Shown here piece by piece: positions 54,016-63,735 of a stretch of 64,000 nucleotides of DNA. The translations under genes and the position numbers were made by a program. Positions within the stretch are counted from its first letter, which is position 1, and each line of letters begins with the position of its first letter. The stretch lies in NCBI GenBank assembly GCA_017792465.1, contig CP051234.1:4000501-4064500 (forward strand), given 5' to 3'. The notes below the pieces were generated by a model, which worked only from the letters and a program-made list of their open reading frames with translations, made no database searches and had not been told where the DNA came from. The DNA comes from Filomicrobium sp. GTDB taxonomy: Bacteria > Pseudomonadota > Alphaproteobacteria > Rhizobiales > Hyphomicrobiaceae.

Positions 54016-56574
54016 ATGAAATCTCCAGTTCTTCCACCTCCTGCGCCGAAGAAAAAGGCCAAGAAGCGCCGTAGCCGCAGTCTTCTCCTGAGTTTCTTGG
54101 GATTTGGCTTCGCTGCTTCGGTGGTGCTTTTTGTCGTCGGCTCTGCAGTTGCCGGCTATATGCTGATGCGCGCGTCCGAGGATCTGCCGAATTACGAGAA
54201 ACTGGCCGAATATTCACCGCCGGTGATGACCCGCATCCACGCCAACGACGGCTCGCTGATTGCCGAATTTGCGCGTGAGAGGCGGATCTTCGTGCCGATC
54301 AACACGGTTCCGAAGCGCGTTATCGCGGCCTTCCTGTCAGCTGAAGACAGCCGGTTCTACGAGCACGGCGGGCTCGACTTCCAGGGCATTGCGCGTGCCG
54401 TCATCAAACTCGTTCTCGACAAGGTTCAGGGCCGCCGTTCGCGCGCTCAAGGTGCCTCGACGATTACCCAGCAGGTCGCCAAGAACTTCCTGTTGACGAG
54501 CGACAGGACCCTCGATCGGAAATTGAAGGAAGCGATCCTGGCGATCCGCATTGAGCGGACGTTTACGAAGGACAAGATCCTCGAGCTTTATCTCAACGAG
54601 ATTTATCTGGGCATCGGCTCTTATGGTGTTGCCGCGGCCAGCCTCAATTATTTCGACAAGGAACTGCAGGATCTGTCGATCGAAGAGGCGGCCTATCTGG
54701 CGGCTTTGCCGAAGGCGCCCAACAACTATCATCCGATCCGCCATACCGAAAAAGCAACTGCGCGGCGGAACTGGATCATCGGGCAGATGTATGACAACGG
54801 CTATATCTCGAAAGAGGAGGCCGAAGCGTCGCGGGCCAAGCCGCTGACCGTCAACCTGCGCAAGTTCGGGGCGCATATTTTTGCCGCCGATTTCTTCGCC
54901 GAAGAGGTACGCCGGGCGCTGTTGTCGGAATATGGCGAGAGCAAGCTTTATGGTGGCGGGATGTCAGTTCGTACGACGCTCGATCCGAAGCTGCAGCGGT
55001 ATGCGCGCAAGGCGCTGATCGATGGTCTGGTCGCGTTCGACCGCCGCAAAGGCTGGCGCGGAGCCTATAAGCAGATCGACATCACGGGCGACTGGGGCAA
55101 AACGCTATTTGAGGTCAACGCGCCGAGCGATTTGCAGCCCTGGCGTCTGGGCGTTGTCCTTAATAGCGATGACAAGAACGCGGTTGTCGGGCTCAAACCA
55201 CGCAAGGGCCGGGACGGGAAACTCGAAGAAAAGCGCGAAGCGGTTCGGCTGGACTTGAAGCATGTCGAGTGGGCCAAGAAAGTTGGCGGTGGCGGCAAGC
55301 CGAAAGCGGTGAAAGACGTGCTCAGCGAGGGCGATGTCGTTTTCGTATCGCCGGATGACGCGCTCGACCCGACCGGCGATTGGTCGCTGATGCAAATTCC
55401 TGAGGTCGGCGGCGGTATCGTTGCGATGGACCCGCATACTGGTCGTGTGCTGGCCGTCGTCGGAGGCTTCTCATTCGACATGAGCCAGTTCGACCGCGCG
55501 ATTCAGGCCAAGCGGCAGCCGGGCTCGGCGTTCAAGCCGTTCGTTTATGCGGCCGCTCTTGATAACGGCTACAAGCCAACCAGCATCGTGCTCGATGCGC
55601 CCATCGAAATCGAGCAGGGGCCGGGTCAGGACGTCTGGAAGCCTGAGAACTACAACAAGAGCAAGTCCTACGGGCCGACGACGCTGCGTATCGGGATCGA
55701 GAAGTCACGTAACCAGATGACGGTGCGGCTGGCTCAGGATATGGGCATGCCGCTCATTACCGAATATGCGAAGCGTTTTGGGATCTATGACGACCTCCTG
55801 CCGGTTCTGTCGATGTCGCTGGGCGCCGGCGAAACAACGCTTCTGCGCATGGCGACCGCCTACTGCATGTTGGCGAACGGCGGCAAGGAAGTGAAGCCGA
55901 CCTTGATCGACCGCATCCAGGACCGTTGGGGCAAAACGATGTGGCGGCACGATCAGCGGCCATGCGACGGCTGTAAGGCCGATTCCTGGCAGCATCAACG
56001 TGAGCCGGAAATTCCTGACGACAGGCGGCAGATCATCGACCCGCACTCGGCTTTTCAGATGACGTCGATTCTGCAAGGCGTTGTTGAGCGGGGTACGGCG
56101 CGCAGTCTTAAAAAACTTGGTGTGCCACTGGCCGGTAAGACAGGTACGACGAACGAAGAGAAAGACGCTTGGTTCATGGGCTATTCGCCGGACCTCGTGG
56201 CCGGTGTGTTTGTCGGCTATGATACGCCGCGAGCGATGGGCAAAGGCATGACAGGCGGCCAGGTGGCGGCGCCGATTTTCGGTGAATTCATGAAAATGGC
56301 GCTCGACGGCAAGCCGATTACGCCATTCCGCCAGCCGCCGGGCATCGTTCTGGCGCGCATCAACCCGAAGACCGGCCTGCGGGCGCAGCCTGGCGACAAG
56401 ACCGCTATCATGGAGGCTTTCAAGCCTTTCGAAGGGCCGGATGATGAATATAACATCATCGGTATCGGCGAAGATGGCGATGGCGGCGCTTTTGGCGGGC
56501 AGGCGACGGCAACTAGTTCGGCCGCCGAACGGCCGCCACGCAGCGTCGGCAACGGCTCTGGCGGGCTTTGGTAG
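54016..56574 (+). CDS. mrcA: Penicillin-binding protein 1A
   Basis: 852 residues from the ATG at 54016; a GTG at 53956 would add 20 residues. A basic cytoplasmic tail (KKKAKKRRSR) and one membrane helix (about 25-50) anchor it. The GT51 domain has the catalytic Glu in AEDSRFYEHGGLD and QGASTITQQVAKN. The transpeptidase domain has SAFK (PGSAFKPF), SRN (EKSRNQM) and KTGTT. An insertion-like OB region lies between (about 360-480). It polymerises and cross-links peptidoglycan in the periplasm. Confidence 0.96.
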   Translation: MKSPVLPPPAPKKKAKKRRSRSLLLSFLGFGFAASVVLFVVGSAVAGYMLMRASEDLPNYEKLAEYSPPVMTRIHANDGSLIAEFARERRIFVPINTVPKRVIAAFLSAEDSRFYEHGGLDFQGIARAVIKLVLDKVQGRRSRAQGASTITQQVAKNFLLTSDRTLDRKLKEAILAIRIERTFTKDKILELYLNEIYLGIGSYGVAAASLNYFDKELQDLSIEEAAYLAALPKAPNNYHPIRHTEKATARRNWIIGQMYDNGYISKEEAEASRAKPLTVNLRKFGAHIFAADFFAEEVRRALLSEYGESKLYGGGMSVRTTLDPKLQRYARKALIDGLVAFDRRKGWRGAYKQIDITGDWGKTLFEVNAPSDLQPWRLGVVLNSDDKNAVVGLKPRKGRDGKLEEKREAVRLDLKHVEWAKKVGGGGKPKAVKDVLSEGDVVFVSPDDALDPTGDWSLMQIPEVGGGIVAMDPHTGRVLAVVGGFSFDMSQFDRAIQAKRQPGSAFKPFVYAAALDNGYKPTSIVLDAPIEIEQGPGQDVWKPENYNKSKSYGPTTLRIGIEKSRNQMTVRLAQDMGMPLITEYAKRFGIYDDLLPVLSMSLGAGETTLLRMATAYCMLANGGKEVKPTLIDRIQDRWGKTMWRHDQRPCDGCKADSWQHQREPEIPDDRRQIIDPHSAFQMTSILQGVVERGTARSLKKLGVPLAGKTGTTNEEKDAWFMGYSPDLVAGVFVGYDTPRAMGKGMTGGQVAAPIFGEFMKMALDGKPITPFRQPPGIVLARINPKTGLRAQPGDKTAIMEAFKPFEGPDDEYNIIGIGEDGDGGAFGGQATATSSAAERPPRSVGNGSGGLW

Positions 56575-56780
56575 CCTAATTGCCCAATTCTTGGCCCTGC
56601 CGCGACGTTTGGTCGGAATATTTGTGGGTTCGTTTACAATTCGGGTCTTGGAATTTATACGGACGTCCTAACATTTACGTCTGACCTTTCTCGAACAGGC
56701 GCGGCCGTGATCTCAACACGGCTAATGCAACGATTGCGTGCTCGCCTGTCGAAACACACACATCACCAAAGGAGCTTCTT

Positions 56781-57909
56781 ATGCGCGCTGAGTCGCAGAA
56801 GCATGTCGATTCCATCAAGGAGGCAATGGCTCTCCTAAGGAGGCATCTTTGACTGGGATACAGCCAAAGCCCGTCTGGAAGAGCTAAACGCCCAAGCTGA
56901 AGACCCCGCCTTCTGGAACGATCAGAAAAAGGCGCAGAAGGTCATGCGCGAGCGCCAGTCGCTGGAACGCGCGATCAACAGCTACGAGAGCCTGGAGCGC
57001 GATCTTGATGACTGCGTCACGCTGATCGAACTGGGCGAAGCCGAAAACGACGAGGCGACCGTTCAGGAAGGCGAGACGCAACTGGCCAATCTGGACCAGG
57101 ATGCGCAGCGCCGCTCGGTGCAGGCGCTGCTTTCGGGCGAAGCCGATGGCAACGACTCGTTTGTCGAGATCCATGCGGGCGCCGGCGGCACCGAAAGCCA
57201 GGACTGGGCGCAGATGCTGACGCGGATGTATCGGCGCTGGGCGGAAAAGGCTGGTTATAGAGTCAGCCTGATCGAAGAGAGTCCGGGCGAAGAGGCGGGC
57301 ATCAAGTCGGCGACCTTGGAAATCAAGGGCGAGGATGCCTATGGCTGGCTCAAGACGGAATCCGGGGTGCATCGCCTGGTGCGCATTTCGCCTTATGATT
57401 CCAACGCGCGCCGGCACACGAGTTTCGCGTCGGTCTGGGTCTTCCCGGTGATCGACGATGACATTGAGATCGACATCAACGAGGGCGATTGCCGGATCGA
57501 TACCTATCGCGCTTCGGGTGCGGGCGGGCAGCACGTCAACACGACGGACTCGGCGGTGCGTATTACGCACATTCCGACGAATATCGTGGTGGCCAGTCAG
57601 CAGGAGCGCTCGCAGATCAAGAACCGGGCGATAGCCTGGGCGATGTTGAAGTCTCGGCTTTATGAGCTGGAGCTCAAGAAGCGCGAGGAAAAAGCCAATG
57701 CTGAGGCGGCTTCCAAGACCGAGATCGGGTGGGGGCATCAGATCCGCTCGTACGTGCTGCAGCCCTATCAGCTCGTCAAGGATCTGCGGACAGGCTCGCA
57801 AAGCACTGATCCGCAAGGTGTGCTTGATGGTGATATCGACCAGTTCATGGAAGCCGCGCTGGCTCAGCGGGTGACGGGCGACAAGATCGAGGTCGAGGAC
57901 GTCGACTAG
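56781..57909 (+). CDS. prfB: Peptide chain release factor 2, with programmed +1 frameshift
   Basis: 375 residues made from two frames. Translation starts at the ATG at 56781 (GGAG at 56771) and reads 23 codons to CTT TGA (56847-56852); a +1 shift continues at GAC (56851) to the stop at 57907-57909. The shift site CTTTGAC and an internal AGGAGG (56839-56844) just upstream are the standard autoregulatory signal: low RF2 delays reading of UGA and favours the shift. The peptidyl-hydrolysis motif is GGQ (SGAGGQHVN). The stop-codon recognition tripeptide reads SPY (ISPYDSN), a variant of SPF. Confidence 0.96.
56839..56853 (+). promoter_or_regulatory. prfB +1 frameshift site with stimulatory Shine-Dalgarno
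   Basis: AGGAGG, then CAT, then CTT TGA C. The in-frame UGA at 56850-56852 is bypassed by slippage of the Leu codon CUU to UUU. Confidence 0.95.
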
Positions 57910-58037
57910 CGCGCGGTGGCGCTGAAAACGAGCCGGGGCGTTTAGCAAGGGGCTATCAGTGGCTTGAGCAATTGTGGCTGGTGGGCCTACAGTGGTCAGA
58001 TTGTCGCTTCCAGCCGTTTGTCAGCACAGGTGCCACC

Positions 58038-58412
58038 ATGACCGAAACGACCGCCTTCGACTTCAGTCTGCTGACGCAGGGCAGCATTCCGCTGAAGGCC
58101 TATGAGGCCGACGCGAAAATCTTTCTGGCCGGTGAAAGCGGGTCGGAAATGTTTATCGTGCGAACGGGCAAGGTCGCGATCAAGGCGGGCGGCATGATCG
58201 TCGAGAACGTTGGGCCTGGCGGTGTGTTCGGCGAGATGTCGCTGATCGATGGCAGTCCGCGCAGTGCGACGGCGGTGGCCGCTGAGCCAAGTGAGATCGC
58301 GGTGATCGGCAAGGATGGGTTTCGGGCGCTCGTTCAAAAAAGCCCGGAATTCGCGCTGACTGTTATGCAGATCATGGCGCGGCGTATTCGGCGGACGAAT
58401 GAGAGCCTTTAA
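58038..58412 (+). CDS. Cyclic-nucleotide-binding domain protein
   Basis: 124 residues from the ATG at 58038 (AGGTG upstream), a single cNMP-binding beta-barrel: IFLAGESGSEMFIV, then GGVFGEMSLIDGSPRSATAVA, which contains the phosphate-binding cassette with its Glu and Arg. There is no DNA-binding or kinase domain. Such stand-alone domains are common in Hyphomicrobiales and their partners are unknown. Its stop overlaps the end of the convergent gene by 4 bases. Confidence 0.88.
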   Translation: MTETTAFDFSLLTQGSIPLKAYEADAKIFLAGESGSEMFIVRTGKVAIKAGGMIVENVGPGGVFGEMSLIDGSPRSATAVAAEPSEIAVIGKDGFRALVQKSPEFALTVMQIMARRIRRTNESL

Positions 58413-58693
58413 TCAAAAAATGCGTGATTTGCCGGATCCAAATTTTCCATAGCCGCTTCGCGATCGGGCAGCCAAGGTTCGAACTTGCTTCGCGCCACTT
58501 CGATTTGTTCGGCAATGTGGTCTTCGCTGCATCCATCTTCGCGCAAAAATGCATCGATTTCCGCTCTGATGTCGGGCCAACCGACTTGTTGTGAGCGCAG
58601 CTTCGCCAACCACTCAAATGCGTTTTGCTCTTGGGTTGGGTGGAAGGCAAATAATCGATCTTCTCTATCGAAACAGGCTTCAAGTTCAACCAT
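58409..58693 (-). CDS. Small acidic hypothetical protein
   Basis: 94 residues, acidic, soluble, rich in Glu, Asp, Ala and Trp (FEWLAKLRSQQVGWPDIRAEI). AAGG lies about 8 bases before the ATG. No family is recognised. It looks like a real small protein because the amino-acid balance is protein-like and helix-forming; proof is lacking. Confidence 0.55.
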   Translation of the reverse strand: MVELEACFDREDRLFAFHPTQEQNAFEWLAKLRSQQVGWPDIRAEIDAFLREDGCSEDHIAEQIEVARSKFEPWLPDREAAMENLDPANHAFFD

Positions 58694-59313
58694 GGTTCAG
58701 CCTTTTGCGTTGCGTTTCCGCCAACGGCCTGTTCGATCATCTCGGCTGCGTTCAAGGCTCGTTTAAGCAGAACCGAACGATGTCTCGAAGCGTTGACGCC
58801 GCCAGAACCTATGTTCTGCCGGTGGGAGACGTCGGTTGGAGCTGATCAAATCGCGCTTTGTTTTGCGCTTAGGGTGTTGGGATGTCACCAGTGCCGAATT
58901 GATCGGGCAACTATTACCGCGTCTTGGACCTGCGGCTTCCGCTCACTTACAGATGCGGAAACTGCCTTTGACGCCGGGTTCCTACCCTCGGAGCTGAAAC
59001 ACGACTATTGCGTGCGTCTTGAAAAGAATTTGCCAGCGAAATTTCTCAAAGTTTTGGAGAAGAAAATTGGCAAGAATTCTTCCGTTTAGACAACCATACA
59101 TGTTGGCGCAATAATGTTAAAGCTTCAAATTGCAGGCCGGCAAATTGATCTAACCTTTCGTAATCGTTGAAGGATGAACTGCGAATTACTCGGATCAACT
59201 GATCGGCGTACGAAGTTGTTCCATTTTTCTTTGAAATTTGCGGACAGGTGACGGATGGGCGCGGAATGTGCTAGCTGGCAATTCTTCTGAAGATGCAAAT
59301 TTGGCCGCGGTGA
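58694..59313. other. A+T-richer intergenic region
   Basis: 620 bases. A plus-strand frame at 58793-59089 (98 codons) has no clear ribosome site or motif, though its end (KFLKVLEKKIGKNSS) is protein-like; it may be a gene remnant. The last 200 bases are noticeably A+T-rich and include the promoter for the methyltransferase genes. Confidence 0.4.
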
Positions 59314-60240
59314 ATGGCGCTTAAAGTTCCCGAAATTTACGACCTAATCAAAACACATGGCTTTGCCGATTATGAGCTGCTGGATTCCGGCGGCGGGCGG
59401 AAGCTTGAGCGTTTCGGTGAGGTGTTTGTCGACAGGCCGGAACCGCAAGCGTTGTGGGCTCCGCGCTTGCCGGATGATCGGTGGGCGCAGGTGCATGCCG
59501 TTTTTTCGGCGTCGGGCGAAGACGAGGAAAAGGGCAAGTGGCGCATCGATCGCAAGGTGCCTGAGAGCTGGCCGGTCAGACTTGCCGTTGGGAAATGCGC
59601 CGACGTCACGATGCTCTGCCGCTTGCAGGGTTTGTGGCATTTGGGGCTTTTTCCCGAACAGCTTCCACACTGGGAATGGATGCTGGAGCAAATCGCTGCC
59701 GCGCAGGTCGCGGGGGTCGAGCGTCCGCGTGTCTTGAACCTTTTTGGATATACAGGTGCCGCCACACTCCTTGCCGCAGCAGCGGGCGCGGAAGTCGTGC
59801 ATGTCGATGCGTCGAAGAAAGCAATTCAATGGGCGCGCGAAAATCAGGCTGCGTCGGGGTTGGATGCGGCTCCGGTGCGCTGGATGCTGGATGACGCGCG
59901 GAAGTTTCTGGCGCGCGAGGTTCGTCGTGGCCGGGACTATCATGTGCTGCTTGTCGATCCGCCGAAGTTCGGGCGTGGACCCAAGAACGAAACGTGGGAT
60001 CTTTTTACGGACCTGCCACTCTTGATGGACGATTGCGCGGCGGTGGCGGCGAAGGATAAAGCGGCGATGGTGCTGACAGTTTATGCGATCCGCGCGTCGG
60101 GCTTGGCGTTTGGCGAACTGGTAGCGGAAAAGATGGCGGGCGCGGGCGGACGTTTGCAGGTTGGCGAGTTGGCGATCCGTTCGAAGGATGACCGTGCGAT
60201 GGTTCCGACGTCGTTGTTTGTGCGCTGGGCGAGGGGTTGA
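59314..60240 (+). CDS. SAM-dependent methyltransferase (RlmI/RlmK-like)
   Basis: 308 residues. The C-terminal half is a class I methyltransferase of the COG1092 type: NLFGYTGAATLLAA (motif I), VVHVDASKKAIQWARENQ (motif II) and DPPKFGRGP (motif IV, the usual DPP). E. coli RlmI, a related protein, makes m5C in 23S rRNA, but this protein lacks the N-terminal PUA domain, so the target may differ. First of three consecutive methyltransferase genes. Confidence 0.87.
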   Translation: MALKVPEIYDLIKTHGFADYELLDSGGGRKLERFGEVFVDRPEPQALWAPRLPDDRWAQVHAVFSASGEDEEKGKWRIDRKVPESWPVRLAVGKCADVTMLCRLQGLWHLGLFPEQLPHWEWMLEQIAAAQVAGVERPRVLNLFGYTGAATLLAAAAGAEVVHVDASKKAIQWARENQAASGLDAAPVRWMLDDARKFLAREVRRGRDYHVLLVDPPKFGRGPKNETWDLFTDLPLLMDDCAAVAAKDKAAMVLTVYAIRASGLAFGELVAEKMAGAGGRLQVGELAIRSKDDRAMVPTSLFVRWARG

Positions 60241-60243
60241 GCC

Positions 60244-61101
60244 ATGTCGCAATTTCGCACGCCAAAGCCGGCACGGCGTCCTGAACACTCGTCAGGTCCA
60301 AAACCGATCACTAGTTTGCAGAACGACAAGATCAAAGCCGTTCGCGCGCTCGACATGCGCAAGACGCGTCGGGATACGGGGCTGTTTGTTGCCGAAGGGG
60401 CGTCGGTTCTGATCAGCGCGCGGGATGCCGGATGGAGCCCGCAGACGCTACTTTACGAACCCAGCGGCGCGCAAAGCGATCTGATCCGCGGGCTTGTCAA
60501 AAATGCCTTGGGCGCTGGCGCAGATGTTCTGGAAGTCACACCCGCCGTGCTGGCCAAGGTGGCGTCGAAGGACAATCCGCAAGCGGTGCTCGGCGTCTTT
60601 GCGCAGCGCTGGGCGAATGTGCCGGCTGTTGGTGACCTCGCTGCCGATCAGCTTTGGCTGGCGCTTGAAGAGGTTCGCGATCCGGGCAATCTGGGGACCA
60701 TTATTCGCACCGTCGATGCGGTCGGAGCGGCTGGGATCATTCTGATCGGCAACTGCTGCGATCCTTATGCGCGCGAATGCATCCGTGCGACGATGGGCTC
60801 GATTTTCGCCGTTCCGCTCGTCCGCATGACACAGGATGAGTTTGCCCTTTGGCAGAAGGATTGGCCGGGCGATACTGCGGGCCTGCATCTCAAAGGTGCG
60901 GAAGATTTTCGAACGGCGCAGATGAAAGAGCCGGTGCTTGTTGTCATGGGGAGTGAAGGGCCGGGTTTGTCGGAGCGGCTGACGTCGCTTTGCACACGGC
61001 GTTTGAAGATCCCGATGGCGGGTCGACTCGATTCCCTCAATCTGGCTGTTGCCACCGCGTTGACGCTCTATCAATTGCGCGGTTCGCGGCTGAGCTTGTG
61101 A
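60244..61101 (+). CDS. SpoU/TrmH-family RNA 2'-O-methyltransferase
   Basis: 285 residues. An N-terminal substrate-binding lead (ITSLQNDKIKAVRALDMRKTRRDTGLFVAEG) is followed by a SPOUT knot: EEVRDPGNLGTIIRTVDAVGA (motif 1), VVMGSEGPGLS (motif 2) and IPMAGRLDSLNLAVATAL (motif 3). The target is a ribose in rRNA or tRNA. It begins 3 bases after the previous stop. Confidence 0.94.
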   Translation: MSQFRTPKPARRPEHSSGPKPITSLQNDKIKAVRALDMRKTRRDTGLFVAEGASVLISARDAGWSPQTLLYEPSGAQSDLIRGLVKNALGAGADVLEVTPAVLAKVASKDNPQAVLGVFAQRWANVPAVGDLAADQLWLALEEVRDPGNLGTIIRTVDAVGAAGIILIGNCCDPYARECIRATMGSIFAVPLVRMTQDEFALWQKDWPGDTAGLHLKGAEDFRTAQMKEPVLVVMGSEGPGLSERLTSLCTRRLKIPMAGRLDSLNLAVATALTLYQLRGSRLSL

Positions 61102-61114
61102 AGGCACACACGAG

Positions 61115-62056
61115 ATGCGTATCGAATATCATCGCACGCTGATTGCCGACCACGTCCGCAACGACGTTTTGTTCAAAGCGCTCAAGGCAAATATAAAGCC
61201 GGGTGTTTCGGTCGTCAGCGACATTGGTGCAGGCAGCGGTCTGCTCGGCTTGATGGCGGCAAAGCTCGGGGCGAAGGACGTCTATCTTTATGAGACGGCA
61301 GAAGTCGGCGGCGTTGCCGAAGAGGTGATTGCTGCGAGCGGTTTATCGAATTGCTTCTTGATGCCCTGCCATTCAACCGAGATGCAGGATCCGCCGAAGT
61401 CGGATGTCATCATCTCCGAGACACTGGGGAATTACGCGTTCGAGGAAGATATCATCACGACCTTGAACGACGCGCGGGAGAGGTTTCTTGCTCCCGGCGG
61501 CGTGATGCTGCCCGACCGCGTTCGGCAATTTGCGGCGCCGGTTGTTTCGCCGAGGATCGATCAGGAACTCAATGCCTGGCGGGAGACCGGCGCGACCTAT
61601 GGGTTTGATCTTTCGCTGCCGCAGTTGATGAGCTGCAACAACGCCTATGTGCGGAAGTTGAAGGCTTCTGAACTTCTCCCCGGCAGCGCCAGCCTCTGGG
61701 ACGAGGTTCAATTCAACCAGCCCTGCTTGGGCGAGCGCTCGGGCGAACTCAGCTGGACTATGACGTCGGCAACGGACGTTTACGGGTTTGCCGTTTGGTG
61801 GGAAGCCAGCTTCGGAGAGGGTCTCACCTTGTCGACCGGGCCTGATGCCCCCGAGACGCATTGGGAACAGCTCTATTTCCCGGTTGAGCGCGCGCCGATC
61901 AAACTGAAGGAAGGCATGGAACTGACGTTCGAAATCCGTTCGCAAAGCGGACCGGAGACTGGAACGCATCTGGCTTGGCGAGCAACGACAGTCACAGCTG
62001 ACGGTGAGATCGTCGATCAGCAGGAAATGGATCTCGACCGGGGTTATTTGCCTTGA
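61115..62056 (+). CDS. Bacterial protein arginine methyltransferase-like enzyme
   Basis: 313 residues. Motif I is SDIGAGSGLLGLMAAKLGAK with Glu60 ending beta-2 (YLYE), as in PRMTs. The double-E loop SETLGNYAFEE places Glu102 and Glu111 nine residues apart, exactly as in PRMT1, where they hold the arginine. A THW loop is present (ETHWEQLYFP, 247-256), followed by a PRMT-like beta-barrel (LKEGMELTFEIRS). These three features together are specific for PRMTs. Substrates are unknown; the preceding RNA methyltransferase genes suggest ribosomal or RNA-binding proteins. It starts 13 bases after the TrmH-type gene. Confidence 0.82.
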   Translation: MRIEYHRTLIADHVRNDVLFKALKANIKPGVSVVSDIGAGSGLLGLMAAKLGAKDVYLYETAEVGGVAEEVIAASGLSNCFLMPCHSTEMQDPPKSDVIISETLGNYAFEEDIITTLNDARERFLAPGGVMLPDRVRQFAAPVVSPRIDQELNAWRETGATYGFDLSLPQLMSCNNAYVRKLKASELLPGSASLWDEVQFNQPCLGERSGELSWTMTSATDVYGFAVWWEASFGEGLTLSTGPDAPETHWEQLYFPVERAPIKLKEGMELTFEIRSQSGPETGTHLAWRATTVTADGEIVDQQEMDLDRGYLP

Positions 62057-62706
62057 AATGAAATCCAGCGAAGGCGCGGCGGTGGCAATGCGTCTTCGTT
62101 GCTCGCCTGGGCTCCATCATCGGGGGCCATCGTTTCGGCGGTCGCCGTCGTTGCGATCTCAGTTGTCGCCTTTTTCGCCGATAAATTGAGCTTCTCAAAA
62201 CCTTCGGGAAGCCCGAACAAAATCGCTGCAACGATGGATACGATAAACGCCGTCACGAAGATCGTAATGGCGAACGAAGCTGCGGTGCGGAACATGATTG
62301 AGCGGCGGCTGCGCTTTGACGATTTGAGCCAGCGTTCACGCGTTTCGGTTGGCGACAGCTTTGGTGCTCTTGCTTGAACCCCGATCAGGGTTTCATCGAG
62401 GTGCGTTTCTGTTTGCGCCGGCACAGCATCGATATCTGGGGTTTCGTGAGCGCCATTTTCTTCTGCGGTGTCGCTCAGGTCCTCAGACCCGATGAAGGCG
62501 AGTTCGTCATCGATGAAGTCTTCGAAGGTCTGGTGATCCGAGCCTGGTTTGGGCTGACGTGCCAGGATCACCGCGAGATCGCGCTCAAGCTGGAGTTCGC
62601 CGGCGGGTTCGTTTGCAGAAGGATCGAGCTGAGCTGTGGCTGCCGCATTGACTGCCGCCTTGCCGGATTGCGATTGGCTCTTCAATCCAAGGGCTTGCAA
62701 AATCAT
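62044..62706 (-). CDS. One-TM protein of unknown function
   Basis: 220 residues from the ATG at 62706 (GTG at 62724 is possible). The first 120 are acidic and probably disordered cytoplasm, a basic patch (RWLKSSKRSRRS) precedes a single membrane helix (about 140-165), and about 50 residues end outside. The 3' end overlaps that of the PRMT-like gene by 13 bases, tail to tail. No family is recognised. Confidence 0.65.
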   Translation of the reverse strand: MILQALGLKSQSQSGKAAVNAAATAQLDPSANEPAGELQLERDLAVILARQPKPGSDHQTFEDFIDDELAFIGSEDLSDTAEENGAHETPDIDAVPAQTETHLDETLIGVQARAPKLSPTETRERWLKSSKRSRRSIMFRTAASFAITIFVTAFIVSIVAAILFGLPEGFEKLNLSAKKATTEIATTATAETMAPDDGAQASNEDALPPPRLRWISFQGK

Positions 62707-63045
62707 AGCACGGCCCGTCCGCACTTGTTGCCGTGCAGCCCAACCTGACTGTTTAGTCTTTTTGTCATTCGGGTCATTGGAGTGTCCCCCCCTCCTTGAG
62801 ACCCAAGCCCACCGCTACTCAGGCTGAATGATCTTTGTTGATACGATCTTGGTTCGCCGGACCCTCCCCCGGCAGTTATGCACAGTATATTGCTAGATGC
62901 GACCCTGCAACACTTGCATTTTGTTTTCTGCTCATTCGCCATTTCGGAAAAAGTGCCTGCGAGCCGATAAAATCCGGCAAATTGCGTGGCTAGAAAAGGC
63001 GTGGCATGACTACGCTTGATTTCACCACTTGGAGTGTTCCCAAAC
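62707..63045. other. Divergent promoter region
   Basis: 339 bases between the one-TM protein gene and nnrU, with no gene seen. It should hold both promoters. Confidence 0.35.
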
Positions 63046-63630
63046 ATGTTCTTGATGATCGTCGGACTGGTGGCGTTCTTTACCCTTCACCTGGTTCCTG
63101 CAAATCGCGAACTGCGTGATGGATTGGTCGCCAGGTTTGGCGAGGGGCCCTACAAAATCGGGTTTTCGATCCTGTCGTTGATCGCATTCGTCGTTATCAT
63201 TATGGGCTTCGCCAAGATGCAGGATCCGCATTACCTGGGATCGAAGAATCCAATTTTGTGGTATCCGCCGGTTTGGAGCCGGCATCTAGCCATGTTGTTG
63301 ATGCTGCCGGCCTTTATCGCGCTGGTCTCGGCTTATGTCCCGTCGCGTATCGGAGCGGTGCTGAAACACCCGATGCTTGTGGCGGTGAAAATCTGGGCGC
63401 TGGCTCACTTGCTTGCGAATGGCGATGCGGCGGGACTGGTGCTGTTCAGTTCGTTCCTGGCTTATGCGGTTTACGACCGGATCTCGCTGAAGCGGCGGGG
63501 CAATGTCGGCAAATCTGCTGCCGGCGTGTCGGTGATCAACGATGCGATCGTTGTCGGTATCGGGCTGACGCTCTTCATCCTGATGCTGTTTTACGGACAT
63601 CCGCTGCTGATCGGAAAGCCGGTCATCTAA
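63046..63630 (+). CDS. NnrU family membrane protein
   Basis: 194 residues from the ATG at 63046 (GGAG 11 bases upstream), with six membrane helices. FTLHLVPANRELRD at the start and the GYKIGF-like segment GPYKIGFSILSL fit NnrU, a family tied to nitric oxide reductase expression and heme metabolism in alphaproteobacteria. No nitric oxide reductase genes are in view. Confidence 0.88.
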   Translation: MFLMIVGLVAFFTLHLVPANRELRDGLVARFGEGPYKIGFSILSLIAFVVIIMGFAKMQDPHYLGSKNPILWYPPVWSRHLAMLLMLPAFIALVSAYVPSRIGAVLKHPMLVAVKIWALAHLLANGDAAGLVLFSSFLAYAVYDRISLKRRGNVGKSAAGVSVINDAIVVGIGLTLFILMLFYGHPLLIGKPVI

Positions 63631-63735
63631 TTTCGTTGGGCGCACTGGCTCATCGCGGTTGTTGTCAGTGGCTGTCTGTCTCGGTGATCGCACCGCGGAG
63701 TGCGATGGCCTAATGTTGGACACCGCAATCAGGCG

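Noticed and set aside
56781-56943. prfB read as frameshifted pseudogene or late-starting gene
   Set aside because: The break sits exactly at the standard programmed CTTTGAC slip site with its AGGAGG stimulator, so it is functional recoding.
58793-59089. 98-codon plus-strand frame
   Set aside because: No ribosome site or family; mentioned only as a possible remnant in the gap description.
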